Shown one piece after another: positions 23,901 to 37,054 of a stretch of 64,000 nucleotides of DNA (position 1 is the first letter of the stretch; the number at the start of each line of letters is the position of its first letter). Source of the stretch: Corydoras sp. C115. Lineage: Eukaryota; Chordata; Actinopteri; Siluriformes; Callichthyidae. Under the pieces are notes generated by a model, which saw only the letters and a program-made list of their open reading frames with translations, had not been told where the DNA came from and searched no databases. Where the stretch lies: NCBI GenBank assembly GCA_019802505.1, contig JAFMOC010000086.1:930001-994000 (forward strand), given 5' to 3'. The translations under genes and the position numbers were made by a program.

Positions 23901-26288
23901 ATCACAATACTTTGGCCAAACATTGCTACATATCTGATCGGACATTGTACTTGACAGTATTAATATGCAAAATTTATGCAGACCATCTTGTCAAGAGTAT
24001 TGTAGTCTAGTAGTCTAACAAGTACATTACATCATTCAATCCAAATGACCTCAACGTCCAGAATTGGCAGATTAACTGTCCTAAAATATGGTCATCATGC
24101 CCTTTGCTACTAAAGCAACTAAAAGCTTTTCATGGGAGAATAATTTATCCGTCAAACCCCTGTCAAGCTGATGAGTGGAACCTAAATTGATTTAAAGAAA
24201 TTTTATTCCATTTTTTAATGTGGTAAGACTTGAGCTTTGAAATTCAGTCAGAGCTTATTAGTAAGCTTAAAAACTTGTCTTCCAGTAAAGTCAAGCTTTG
24301 TTTAAATTGGCAAACATAAACCAGGCTATGAATATGCAGTGGTTTAGGCTCTGCATGTGTGGGGAATATAAACAGTTCCTCTTCCTGAGCAATAGTTGAT
24401 TAGGAGACTGGGCATTAGACCACCAGAATGCCAATGAGCATCTGTCTTATCCTTATTATAAACCTCGAAACATTATGATTATTTTTCTTTTTGCCTTATG
24501 ACATTTGCTAATGCCCATTATCATTACATTACTCTCTTTCTCTGAGGGTTTTTCCCTTTTGACTTTGACACTTGACTAATTGACACTTTGACTAAGGCAC
24601 AAAGCCTATTTTGCTTCATTCAAGTCACATTTATGGAAATCAATCAATCAAAACTATAAATTACATCATGACCAAGTTTCAGTACAATTGTCATAGAACC
24701 AATAAGTGGTGAAAAAGGTAAGCCCAAATTGCCAATTATTTAGTGGAGTCATTGTTTCTTTTGATCTGATTTATTGACTTCACAATATATTTACAAACTC
24801 TGTTCAATCCGTATTTCTTCATCACTCTTTCTAGACAGAGTTGAGGATGAGGAAAGCCCACTTGAACTGCATGGCACACTTTTTCAATGGTGCATATTTT
24901 CATGTTAGAACTATGATTTAATGTACTTTGTACAGCCAGACCTCACTTTCATTTTGGTCCAGGATGCCGGGCGGATCGTAGTTACTGCATTCTTATCAAT
25001 TTGGGACCATTTTTTAATTAGACGGCAAGTTAATTAATTGTCATTTGTGATATCTAGCACACCATCAGCAAACATTGCTACTAAAATCTTGCAAAAAAGA
25101 TGTTTTTTCTGTCCTAAATGTTCTGCCATCATTCTGCACAATAACTAATTAATAACAAAAAATGACAAGTAAAGCACCACACCAGGCATCAGTTTTTGAG
25201 CCCTTACTACTGTAACCTGACCAAAGGAATGGCAGTGTCTCAATATTCAATCTGCTCCAACAGAATATCCCCCAAAGGGAATGAGCCTCCCCTCCTATGT
25301 CCTGATGCAGATGGACTGGGAGTCCCCTCCCTATTGAGCACCCCGGATGCTTTGTGTTATGTGCTTGAGCAGAACCCATCTGTGTTTAAAATGGTCCATA
25401 ATACAATAAATTGAGCAATTTGTACCTGAAATCATCTGATGGGTAAGGTGAGAGCGAACAGCAACATCTACTCAAAAATCTACTGATTTTTGAATAATGA
25501 CTGGATCAACAGGATATTTGTAAATGTTTGTGTACATATTTTACCTTTACCTCCAATGTAATTTCAACAACCCATGTTTCCTGTAGCATCAGGTCTGGGT
25601 TTAATAGACTGTGTACAGAGCTTGGGTCTGCTCCTGCTGCATACTTGCAAGGGTCTGGACGAGTTGTTCCAGTGGCAAAGATTCTTTCTCCGCAAGCAGT
25701 CTTCAAACCCAGGTCAATGGCACCAGGGTGTTGGTTCTATCTGAATGAAGCAAGGAAACAGACCGGTTTAAACTAAAGACCATTCATTTCATTCATTGAG
25801 TATGCAAAGGTGTCTCTTTTTCTTCAACTTGCACACTCGCGTGTCACTCCTCATTGCATACAAACGGAAGAGACAATAAATCACACAACGCAGCAGCAGG
25901 TGCTTCCTTTTACCTGATCTGATTTTCTGACTTTGACTTTCCTCAATCACGCCTTTCCACCACAGAGTGGGTATGCAAGAGAGCATCATAAAGGGAATCA
26001 TTTTGAATGCCTGTGAATCAGTTTGTTTATTGGTGTGAAATGTAGTATATTTTGAAGAATTCCGGAAAAACAGAAAAACAGAAATGGGGTGGAGTCCTTT
26101 ATTCAGTTTTCTTTTAACTTAAAAAAAGGCCTTCATTAGGATGAAAGTTTAGACTGGACAAGTCAATTAACAGACATTAACCCATAAAGCATTTAAGTTG
26201 TTGAGTTCTAATAATTGTTTTTGTTTATCTTGGATACATTTCTTTGAAAAATAGCACATTTAATGTTCATGTAACCTTCTGTTAATAT
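19897..26288. other. Long noncoding stretch, presumed intron
   Basis: No coding exon recognised. It contains a (CA)n tract at 20900-20938. A GC-richer patch at about 23180-23500 could be a decayed DNA transposon, but I could not define its ends. Short higher-complexity patches lie at 22620-22760, 24340-24760 and 25590-25740. The open frames here lack domains and splice context. Confidence 0.5.
20900..20938. repeat. (CA)n microsatellite
   Basis: About 19 uninterrupted CA units. Confidence 0.97.
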
Positions 26289-26643
26289 CATCCATCCATT
26301 ATCTTCCGCGTTATCCTCTATTTGGGTCGCGGGGGGTTCCCCATGCCCATCCAGGGGAGAACGTTTCGGGCGCTGGGCAGATAACACCTAGGACAGGGCA
26401 CCAATCCATCACTGGGCACACACTCACTCACACAGACATGCACACAACCACACTCTATATGGGACAATTTGGAGAATTCAAATGACTTAATCCATGTTTT
26501 TGGACTGTGGGAGAAAGCCAAACAACCCGGAGGAAACCCACGTGGACACGGGGAGAACATGGAAACTCTACCAAGATTGGGATTCGAAACCGGGAATCCC
26601 TAGTGCTGAGAGGCGAACGTGCTAAACACTAAGCCACCGTGTA
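26289..26643 (-). mobile_element. tRNA-head SINE, near full length
   Basis: A minus-strand copy runs from the tccatccatta tail through atgcccatccaggggagaac to the head gtgctaaacactaagccacc. The B box has an extra A (attcgaaacc). No clear target duplication. Moderately diverged. Confidence 0.87.
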
Positions 26644-27074
26644 ACGCACTGCCAGTATCAGAAGTTGCAAATTGACAAAATTGATTAAACAACCACGATT
26701 GACAATCCATACATTACACTACCTCTCCAATGTCTTACAGATTAGCTTGTTTGCTTTAAAACATAAGACGTCTGTTTTCTTTCTGTAGATTGTGTTGCGT
26801 TCTACATGGGTGGGTGATTTGTTTAGTGTAGTACTTTTTTCTTCAGCTGTTTTTCTTTGGCTGACCTATTCAATGGCTGTTGCTAAATATACCACTGGCT
26901 TATTCTTTTTCTGTCATGGCATTTTGAATTGTTTTCCTGGAAATGCCCAGTATTTGTCCAGTGCCAATCTTTCGTCAGCTTCAATTCGGCCTGCTTTGCT
27001 AATACCAATGGCACCATTTAATTCTGTTTATTATAACATTCAGTGACAAACAGGACACACCTGACTAATAAGAA
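26644..27074. other. Noncoding, no feature recognised
   Basis: Intronic-looking sequence. The open frame at 26792-27046 has no recognisable domain. Confidence 0.45.
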
Positions 27075-27300
27075 ACACATTTTACATTTAGCAAAACACT
27101 TAAGTATCCTAACTTGATAGTTGAGGTTGTAATGGATGGTTTATTATATGATAAACCTGATTGCTATGGAGCTGCATTATACATCAATCAAGGTTAAGAA
27201 CCTTGCTCAAGGACCTGCAGTGGTAACTTGTGCCTTTGGATTTGAACCCATAACCTTTGGATTGATAGCCCCATACACTAACCACTAAGCTACCATGACT
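27075..27300 (-). mobile_element. Second tRNA-head SINE type, with decayed L2-like tail
   Basis: On the minus strand the head reads tagcttagtggttagtg (A-box region, 27279-27295) and gggttcaaatcc (B box, 27238-27249). It continues with ccttgagcaaggttcttaacc. The other end (27080-27112) keeps a decayed version of the ggataa...gctaaatg tail seen at 8511-8570. This is a different family from the SINE that dominates the window, which lacks that tail. An old copy. Confidence 0.65.
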
Positions 27301-27623
27301 GTTATTACCAAACAATTAAAGATGAAATGCTAAAATCTATTTTAATATGTAGGGTTTCAGTTCCAGTGCTTGAGGTGGAGATCGTATGTCAATACTTCGT
27401 AAGGTCAGCAAGGCTAGAAATGCAGATAAGCTGCTAATGCAGTTTTGACTTTTATTGTTAATCCATATTGTAGAAATTTGTAAACAATCTGTTCTGGTCA
27501 ATGCTTGATCTTTTAAATACAAAGCAGCAGCATACAGTGGATTTTGTTTCGTAAGGAATTTAAATTTGTATGGTGTGTTGGAATTATTTTAACGCTACAA
27601 ATAAGCAGGGAAATAATATAGAG

Positions 27624-28096
27624 CAGGGGTTCTCAACTGGTCTTAGCACAGGACCCACATTTTCTCATGGTCATTAAATTGTGACCCATTTTTATAGAAT
27701 ACAAACAAAAATTTATTTTTGAAAATTTCCTATAACTATATGTTTATAGGAACTATAAACATATATAACTATAGTTAAACTATAAACGTTTAACTATACA
27801 TGTGCATGCATAGTGAGTTCTAGAGCAATTAGTTTAAGAAATTGAAAAACTTACACATTTCAAATACTTCAGGTTATATTTGCGTTTCACAATAGATACT
27901 TGACAAGGATATTTGTGCACGTCACGTGAACACGATGATTAAATCTGAAGCAAACAGTGACAGAATCTTTGTGGAGAAAATTGATGAATACTCAGTCCGG
28001 TGATATCTGAATATATCTGAATGGCGAAAACCGGTTCCACTGTTTTTTTTACAAGCTGCCACTATTGGATCTTGACCCACCAGTTAAAAATCATTG
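27624..28096. mobile_element. Decayed hAT-type nonautonomous element
   Basis: The left end caggggttctcaactggt and the right end, in reverse complement caatgatttttaactggtgg, form an imperfect inverted repeat of about 17 bases. They resemble the cagtggttctcaac ends of Charlie-type hAT elements. The 8-bp flanks no longer match. The interior has a local palindrome around 27720-27795. No coding remains. Confidence 0.55.
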
Positions 28097-31076
28097 ATGT
28101 GGCACAAGATCCTCTATATTAGTTCAGTTTCATATGTGTGAAGGGTTAGAATACAGATGATGAAACATCAAGTTGCTTCAGATGTAGAAATATTTCAATA
28201 TAGTATTTAATTTTTTTTTTTATCTTCTAAATAATCTTTGATTGTAATAAATTTGTTATTCAAACTAATGTGGGTTAAACTCCTCTGTTCTTGGTCTGAT
28301 CTCAAACCCCTTTGTGCTGTTATTTTCTCAAGGCTGTGACAAACAGATCTAGTGTTTCTAGGTCACAGGGTTTTGATTACAGTCCTTTGGTATTTATAAA
28401 ATCGTTTGAACTGGAAGTGTTAGAATTGCTGCAGGTTAAAATAACAGACGCTGTCATGTTAAGGTTGACTGCTTTTTGGTACTGTCTTCACTGCCATTTG
28501 TCAAAAAACTGAGACACAATGGGTGGATGTACACTTGCACAGTCATGTGAATACAGAGGCGGTGGGTAGTGCATCTAAGCTCATGTAATTCCGATGACCT
28601 GATTTCAGTACAGTGCTATATATTTTTTCCTTAATGTTAATATAATTAACAGTACAGTCCTGCCAAGCACAAATGACATTTTAATAATTAGTAATGGACT
28701 TTAAAAGTGATATTCTCTGTTCTGTAACATTATAGACAACTTAAGCAATTAGTCTGTCATTTTAAAATGACATTTAATTTGCAACTTATTAAGTTAGATT
28801 TGTTGGTGCAATAAATATTTTTATCCTAACCTCTGCACTAGTTGGTTTTTGGAAAAAGTGCTACTTTGCAGAAAGTAGCACTTTTTTGGAAAAAGTGCTA
28901 CTTTGCAGAAAGTAGCATTCCTTGTAGAATGTGTATTGTACCATTTTCTCTTGAAAACAAATTTCTCTGAAAATAGTACATTCATTTGCCTATTCATATT
29001 TTGATTTCTTTCTTTTGAATGAATTTCAGTTCTACGCCATGTACTGTTAAAATTACATCATTTTGAGGTCGTTTAAGTTGTTTTTACCATGTTCATAAAA
29101 AAAAAAAAAATCTAATATAATGGTAAACTTTTTTTTAATTTCTTGTATTATTCACTAGAGCTATAGATACTAGTGTCATTGTAATTTGATAGGATGGAGA
29201 GCATACCTTTTCATCATCAATAGTACATTCACTCCCTTTGGGTTCTGTCCTGAAATTTCTGTAATATCAATATTTAAACTGTCAATCTACAGTACATATT
29301 ATGGGAAAGCTTTTCTTCTGCATCACTTGCACCCAAAGTAAAAAGTATTCTTTAAAGTGAATTCAAATCTATTTTATTTATCATGTATTTTAAGGGTTCT
29401 AATTGACACAATATTTTGTCCAATAGACATTAATTCTTTAAAGGCAAAAATATATTAAAATGAAGTTTAAAAAGTTATTTTTTTTTAAGTCTGAATACCA
29501 ATTAAAAATGATGTGTCCTGTATACCCAGAATTAACATTGTTTAATTTTGGACAAAAAGAAAACATACAGAGCCGCACACATGTTGGATTATACAAATTA
29601 ATGATGTGTGAGGACCGATAGAATAGGATTAATAGAGCAAAAGAACATTTATTTATTAAATTGATGCCATTAAAGTTGTAATTGTATAAAACTGCTGGCC
29701 GATGTCTCTTCTGTCCAACACTTTCCTGATATGCATTTCTTACGTGGGAAAGGTGACCATTTTTCCAACTGCATATCCAGCCCCAGCATATTAGGGCTGT
29801 ACCCTGGGCATTAGCGAAACCTCTGGAAGGTACATTTGTTACCTGTGATATTTTCTATCACCTTCGGTCCCACCACCCCACTCCCCAGTAGCACTATGCT
29901 CTTGCCACATTATTTGGGTATTTTGGAAACAGATTGTTATGCAGTAGTGTGGAGCTTTGTAAATGACTCTGAATTAAACCAGGAGTCAATATCAGGTTCA
30001 TAAAACTGAACTGATATGAGCTGACTTGAGTTCCTGTTGTCAAAATTAAAGTTGAATCAATACAGTTATCTAACCTTAAAGTTATTAAAGCATAAAAAAA
30101 TTCTGTATCATGTATCAAGTACATTTCCTGACAACATAATTCTCATATATTTCTAATTTATTTGTTAAAGTAGAGCTCAAAATATTTAAGTCAACCAAAT
30201 TATTTACAGCGAAGGTGATCACAGATTTATTTAGAGTATATGAGGACTTACTAAATTTAGTAAGAGAAATTTATAAAGCAACAGTCTTACTGATAATGAC
30301 GTTTACCTTCGTTTTACAGGAGTTTTATGTTAGCATAAGCAAATTTGTAGAAGTATGCAAATATTTAAATGGGGGGAAATCCATACTTGTGTACAGCACT
30401 GAAATGAAAGTTTCTTACAAACAGTCCAGCAGCACCACTGTGTCTGATCAACTTATAAAGTAAAACATGCACTAGAATCATGTAGAATAGTATCCTACAG
30501 TTTTGAGAATGATCCACCACCTAAATAATTACTGTTCCATGTTTTGGCCTGTAGGAATCCTGACAATTAGAAAACAAAGTAAAGGTAATTAACAAAGAGA
30601 AAGAGATTACAGTCTGTAATTGTTAAACATCAAAAAACATTTGTATGGCAAATGATTTTTAAGAAGAACAATTAAGTGTAATCTGTGATAAATGTCCAAG
30701 GTATTTTTAAGTTTAAGTTTTGTAGATTCAGCAAAACTGCATATGGATGCTGATGCATCCACTGCTTTTCTGTGTGTTCTAATTACCCAGCATTCTAATT
30801 ACTCTTAATAATTTGGTAAAAAAGCAGTACATATACATACAAGCCATAGATTTGTAGATTGTTAAACTTTGCTATACAAATATATACAGTATTTGTTCAT
30901 GGTAACTTTAACACCTGTAAGGAAAACATAGAAATGACTGTTTCTGTAGCCAGTTAAGTGTCTGAGTTGTTAGGGGAAAGCTAAAAAAAAAAATCCTCCC
31001 ACTGATCTTCACTAAACCATGACCTGACTGATCATGCTATACATGTGAAATAACACCATCTAGTTCTGTATAGTAG
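28097..31076. other. Noncoding, presumed intron
   Basis: No gene or transposon recognised. It contains the hairpin duplication at 28846-28917 and an A-run at about 29098-29110. Confidence 0.5.
28846..28917. repeat. Tandem 37-bp duplication containing a perfect hairpin
   Basis: Arms aaaaagtgctacttt (28853-28867) and aaagtagcacttttt (28872-28886) are perfect 15-bp inverted repeats around the 4-base loop gcag. The block from tttttgg to agtagca then recurs 37 bp further on. Confidence 0.93.
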
Positions 31077-31363
31077 ATGGCACGGTGGTTTAGTGTTTCA
31101 GCACTGGGGTTCCAGGTTCGAATCCCGATCTGGGTGGAGCTTCCATGTTCTCTCCGTGTCTGTGTGTGCTCCGTGTCCGTGATTTCTGGTTTTCTCCCAC
31201 AGTTCAAATACATGGATTTAAGGTAAAGTGAATGCTCAAAATTGCCCAATATAGAGTGTGATTTGCACCTTGTCCTGGGTGTATCTGCCAGGCGCCCGTA
31301 ACATTTTCCCCTGGATGGGCATAGGGAACCCCCGTGACCCTAGTACAGGACTAAGCAGAAGAT
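31077..31363 (+). mobile_element. tRNA-head SINE, internally deleted
   Basis: Head ggcacggtggtttagtg, B box ggttcgaatccc, then the core. About 50 bp is missing around 31258-31262, where the gtgagtgtgcccagtgatgg part should be. It shares diagnostic changes (tttgcaccttgtcc, taacattttcc) and its 3' flank with the fragment at 32141-32303. Confidence 0.85.
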
Positions 31364-31378
31364 ATACTATACTTATTA

Positions 31379-32140
31379 GCACTTTTTAAACTACATGGAT
31401 TTATTTTAAAACCAGTTTGCCCATGCCATGTAATATTAATGCAATATTGTTTGAGTAGTCTTTAACTTTTATATATACAGGGATGACACAATGGGCTTTT
31501 TAATGTTCAGCTGCAAATGGCTGTTGAGGAGAAATTGCCTCTGAAGGCTTAAACTGCACAACAAGCAACTAATACATATCACATATCAGAAATCCATCCA
31601 TTTTCTTTCTGCTCATTCAGGAAGTAAAACTGGCCTTCCATTCCCCTTCAAGCTGCATATCTAATGCTAGTAAATCGTGCTAAAAATCAGCCTCATCGTG
31701 AAGTTTTGTAGGCTGTGATTAAATCAGGCATGAAAAATGCACAGCAATTACAATGTATGCCCAGCTTTAGTCAATTAAAGGTCTTGCTTTTTTGGGATTA
31801 TGCTTTCTGATGGGGGGGGGGAAAAGAAAATATTGGGAAATTCACAAAAAAATATTTTTGTTTTACAAAGTAGTGTTTGGTAATTTGGAAAGTATTTATT
31901 TATTTATTTACTTTCTATTTTTTTTATTTTCTTCCCTCTGTATGCATCCAAATGTCTACCTTTACCAGTCCACCTACTGGTCTGATAAGATGTTGCATCT
32001 CAGGCAGAAGGAAAATAATTATACATTTGTATAATAGAAATTGGCATCTACTAATTAATTTACAGTAATTAGGAAAAGTGTGCATGTAGTGACTCAAATT
32101 TTATGAGTCAGTCATTGGCAAAAGCAAGCAATTAACTCTT
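31379..32140. other. Noncoding, no feature recognised
   Basis: Intronic-looking sequence with a G-run near 31812-31821 and T-rich tracts. Confidence 0.45.
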
Positions 32141-32303
32141 GAATGCTCAAAAATTGCCCCATATAGAGTGTCTGTATAAGTGAGTGTGCCCAGTGATGGA
32201 TTTGCACCTTGTCCTGGGTGTATCTGCCAAGCGCCCATAACATTTTCCACTGGATGGGCATGGGGATATACCCCCGTGACCCAAGTAGAGGATTAAGCAG
32301 AAG
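32141..32303 (+). mobile_element. tRNA-head SINE, headless fragment
   Basis: Begins gaatgctcaaaaattgcccc in the middle of the SINE and runs to aggattaagcagaagata. The head with both promoter boxes is absent. The next bases tactatacttatta are the same as those after the copy at 31077. Confidence 0.85.
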
Positions 32304-32320
32304 ATATACTATACTTATTA

Positions 32321-32802
32321 TACTTCAGTTTTTAGTTGTTTAAAGGGCCCCAGGTGTACTTAAAAATATCATTTTTTTACTAATACTCTTTATGTTTTTA
32401 TATTTCACAAAAAGTAATATTCTGAAGTATGATCTGAAACACTTTATTCTTATTCCCTGCTGACCAAAATTAAAAATGGCATTAAAATCTTCTGAGCATT
32501 TTTCTCAAGCAGAAAATAAGGCTCATTCCTGGTTTTTGTACAATGTACCATACACACATACCAACCATGTGTAAAGCTTAAAATAGTTAACACTTGCAAT
32601 CAACCTCAGCCAGAAAGAATCCATACGCTAGAGACAATGTCATCTATTTTTAGATGTGAAATATGAAGAAGTGAGATATGATCTAGGCATGTTGGTAGTA
32701 AACTTTCACTTTCTTTGAACAAAATTGAACAAAGCTCTAAAAAATGTTAAATACTCTTAAATGGTTTTGGATTCTTCCAAATAACTTATGTTTGTTTATT
32801 TA
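32321..32802. other. Noncoding, no feature recognised
   Basis: AT-rich intronic sequence directly before the long microsatellite. Confidence 0.45.
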
Positions 32803-33147
<345 letters not shown>

Positions 33148-34988
33148 TGGGCTGGTATCAGTGGATTAAACACAGCAGCACTGCTGAAGTTTTTAAAGAC
33201 TTCAGTATCACCAATGTCAAAAAATGTGCAGTTATTAGATTATTATAATGTTATATTGCTTTAGTTGAACTTGCATCACAATTTCTATTTATGTAAATAA
33301 TAAATTTTGTAATACATATTGTAAAATGGATTTCAGTAATTATTTATAGGTTTTAAGTTAATATTGTATTATTTATCAAATGAACTTTATAGAATGTAAT
33401 ATATTATATTGTATATTGAGCTTCATCCCTTTGGTCATTGTATACCTTTCCATTCCCTCATTAATCTAATTACTGTATAATTAGACTACATGATTAAACT
33501 GATCCCTGGTGTCATTACTCATTATCCTAATTTTTTACTCTAGTATACTTCAGCTTAATAAAAGTATGTATGTGTGCATGTGTCTGCACAGTGATGCAAA
33601 ATTATTTTTTGTTAAGTTTAAACAGGGATACCCTAATACTGTTATTTTAAGACAAAGATATATTATAAAAAAAACAGTGGAGGTGGCAGTTCCTTCAGTC
33701 AGTGCCTGTCAGTTATCTGCATGATGCTTAGCTGTGTAATTTAACTCTAACTCTAATGTACGACCCTGTCAACACCATCCTGCCTTTCCTAAAATACACA
33801 TCAAACGAAATGTTCATAAAAAAACACTTACAATAAGCAAGCAAATGGTTTATGTAGGCCTTCCTATACAAAAACATCTTGGCTTAATATCCTTTTCTCT
33901 GTTGCTTTTGCTATGAGGACAAAGCTCAAAAAGGCACATTTTTGAATATATACATCTTAAGTGACTGGAACAGTATATAACATATGCTACCATATCCATT
34001 CAGTAGTATATAATAATAAAATAAACATTATTGTTCATACAGTCAGCCTTAGCAAAGAAAAAACAGCATCATTTTTTCTACAGTGCTATGTCCTCTTGAG
34101 ATATATTAGTATAAATTGGTTCATTTTCAGCAAGATTTATCAATGTACTTCTCAGGTATCACAATCATTCACCCTCTTTTATTTGATTTGATTTAAAATA
34201 TATCTTTCCCTTGCTCTGTTCATCCATCCATTTTTTTCCCATCACATAGCATTCATATCTCCTCATCTCTTTTGAAGTAAGGCATGGCTCATTTAATCGA
34301 GTTAATAGTCAACTTCATCGAGTCCGTCCACATCAGCGACTTTGAAATTGCCTGAAGTTTGCAAAAGCAGAGTGCATTTTCCACTACAGTATTGAAAGCT
34401 GATGATGAAACTTCAGTTTTATCTAATTTCATTTATTTTATATGAAAATGCTGACTGTTGATCAATCCTAAAGACTAATCGTACTGAACATACATAAATA
34501 TGCTTTATACTGTGTAATCAATCGTAGCTGTGTTAAAGTGGTTTCTTACTTTATTCTATACAGTTTTTTAATCGTATCCCAAATGGAGATTTCATTTACA
34601 AATGATCATGGATCAAAAATTGATATAAACTCGCTCAAGCTTGATAATAGTCTTATGGTAATTTACCTGACAACGTTACCCTATTTGCAGCCTTGTTATG
34701 TTTCAGTATTTCTAAATATTTGTTTTTAATTATTGAGGTTATCTATGAGTCCCTTTCTCAGATTAAAATGTCCACAGCATGAAGCTGCTTTTTTAGTGTT
34801 TCACTGGAAAGTATGTTTTATTTAAAAATAAAATAAAATAAAATAAAAAAATTCTATGTTTCTGATTTAAAGTCACTGAAGTTTGATCACAAGGACAAAG
34901 ATTTATTTGTTCAAAAAAAACAAAAATGGAACTGTTCTTAAGCAGTCAGTTCTATGCATAGAGGAAGGGGGTGAAATTTTCAAGGTGA
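33148..34988. other. Noncoding, presumed intron
   Basis: No gene recognised. It contains an (AAAAT)n tract near 34824-34850. Confidence 0.5.
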
Positions 34989-35340
34989 AAGGTGCTTGCA
35001 TATGATCGCCTCACACCACTGTGGATTCCCGGTTCGAATCCTAATCTGGGTGGAGTTTCCGTGTTCTCACCGTGTCCACGTGGGTTTCCTCTGGGTTCTT
35101 CTCCCACAGTCGAAAAACATGTATTGAAGGTAAATTGAATGCTTTAAATTGCCCTATAAAAAAAGTGTGTTTGTGTGTGTTTCTGTGTGAGTGACTGTAC
35201 CCAGTGATAGATTGGCACCCTGTCCTGAGTGTATCTGCCCATTGCCCAAATCGTTCTTCCCTGAGTGGGCATGCCGAACCCCTGAGTGACCCTAGTAGAA
35301 GATTAAGTGGAAGATATTGAATGAATGAATTAATGAATGT
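34989..35340 (+). mobile_element. tRNA-head SINE, degraded head
   Basis: The B box is intact (ccggttcgaatcc) and the core and 3' end are present with a (GAAT)n tail (tgaatgaatgaatt). The A-box region is eroded (ggtgcttgcatatgatcgcc). No clear target duplication. Confidence 0.85.
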
Positions 35341-36828
35341 GAGCTCTATATGGTCTCAAGCTTTTCTGTGTTTCCGACACTTTTTCTTATCCTCTGTGCC
35401 TTCCTTCTAATAATCTTATTGCTCCTAGAGAATAATTGTATACAGGACATACTGCTCCTCCTCAACTCAGTTTCTTTCCACTGCAGCCTTTCTATCACAG
35501 TGCCTCTTGTCACGTCAGCCATACTCCTCCGCACTTCAAATTTGCAAGTGCATTCTAAACAGCTACAGTTTAAGAAGCCCAAACCTTAAACGTGTATACA
35601 GGCTGTCATTGTGTTTGCTACAAAATTTAAGATGTAGGAGTGTGTGCATATGTTATCAGCACCTGACAGATATAGTTGTGGCAGAAACATTGCCTGCGCC
35701 CACCCCTAGGCATGAGGTCGCACATACACTGGGTGGTTCTGCCAGGCTCAGATAGAGCCAGTAGCAGCATTAATTGACAGTGGAGCTTAAAAGGTGTACT
35801 GTGCAGGAGCGCTGAAAAAAGAAAGCCCCATGGGAGTATCAATTCTAAAATATGGCAATTTTTTTTATGCAATGCATGCCAATATGTAGGCTTTTTAAAT
35901 ATGTACTTAAAGGTCAATTTTAACTTGTTCCATTTGCATATACAAATGATTGTCAAACTATGTTTTATTTTTAACTGCAATATATTGTAACTGATAGTTT
36001 ATTGTAATGTAAATGCGCCCTGTAAATTTTTTGTATTTCTTTTATTTTTCCTCACAAACAAAGCCCTAAATATACAGTACATTCATTATATCACTTTGAA
36101 TACATTTTTGAAAGTTGTGCTTTTTTCTCTCAAAACCACCTCATAACTTATTTGTGCAGTGTAATAATTTAGTAATCTCCAATTGAATTCATAAATGTTT
36201 GGTATGGTATTATGTAGGCTGTTAAAAACAACCTGATTATGTTCACCTAAATGTAATATGACCACATAAAGTCTATTAGCAAACTTGTTAAACTGTGGCT
36301 TGTTAAGATTTGTTAAATAAAATACTTCACTGTCCTATTTGGGATTGTGGCTTTCGTTTAAGCATTTAAAAAATTTGACTATTTTTGACTCTTTTTCTGC
36401 ACTCGGAAGCCTGTCAACGCCACAGAGCAACACAACTTCTGAACCACAAATGAGATGCACTGAATCACAAACATTTCAGTGAGGCTCCAAGTACATTTGG
36501 CAAGTCCAGCAGAATCTGCCTTATTTACTAAATGTTTTTTCTGAGCAATTTTTTAAAACTGCTTAGCCAGTCGTGTTGCCACTGAATGCTGAAAGGAATC
36601 ATTCAACAAGGCATGCTGGCAAAATGCTCAAACATTAGTCAAGAAAGCTATGCAAATGACTGTCAGCTATACAGACTTACTAATTTAGGAGTTGGAAACT
36701 GTCATAGACAGTAGAGTTGAGTATGTAGCCTACTAATTAAATTTGATAACCACAAATGCACCTTCAGTAAGTTTGACTATGAAAGTTTTATTTTACGTCA
36801 ATTATTATTATTATTTTTTTTTACTTAA
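35341..36828. other. Noncoding, presumed intron
   Basis: No recognised exon. Higher-complexity patches lie at 35590-35780 and 36380-36680. Open frames at 35350-35589 and 35627-35980 show no domain. Confidence 0.45.
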
Positions 36829-37054
36829 GACACCCAGGACAGTCTGCATGCCAATCTATTGCTGGGCACACTCACTCACACAAACACAATCACTATATGG
36901 GGAAATTTAGAGCATTTTAATCGTGGGAGGAAACCGGAGAACGCAGAGGAAACCCATGCGGACATGAGGAGAACATGGAAACTCCACCAAGATTGAGATT
37001 CAAACCTAGATCCCCCAGCGCTGAACGTGCTATACACTAAGCCAACTTGCCGCC
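36829..37054 (-). mobile_element. tRNA-head SINE, lacks its 3' third
   Basis: Minus-strand copy with the head at the right (gtgctatacactaagcc) and a mutated B box (gagattcaaacc). It stops at gacacccaggaca, so the 3' end with the tail is missing. This is unusual for target-primed insertion and suggests later deletion. Confidence 0.82.

Noticed and set aside
30490..30520. Phrase tacagttttgagaatgatcc as another Tc1 end
   Set aside because: It shares only a short stretch with the Tc1 end at 1459-1476, lacks the tcatggccaaaag part, and has no partner end.
35350..35980. Several frames of 78-117 codons
   Set aside because: They overlap on both strands, lack domains, and look like chance frames in intron sequence.
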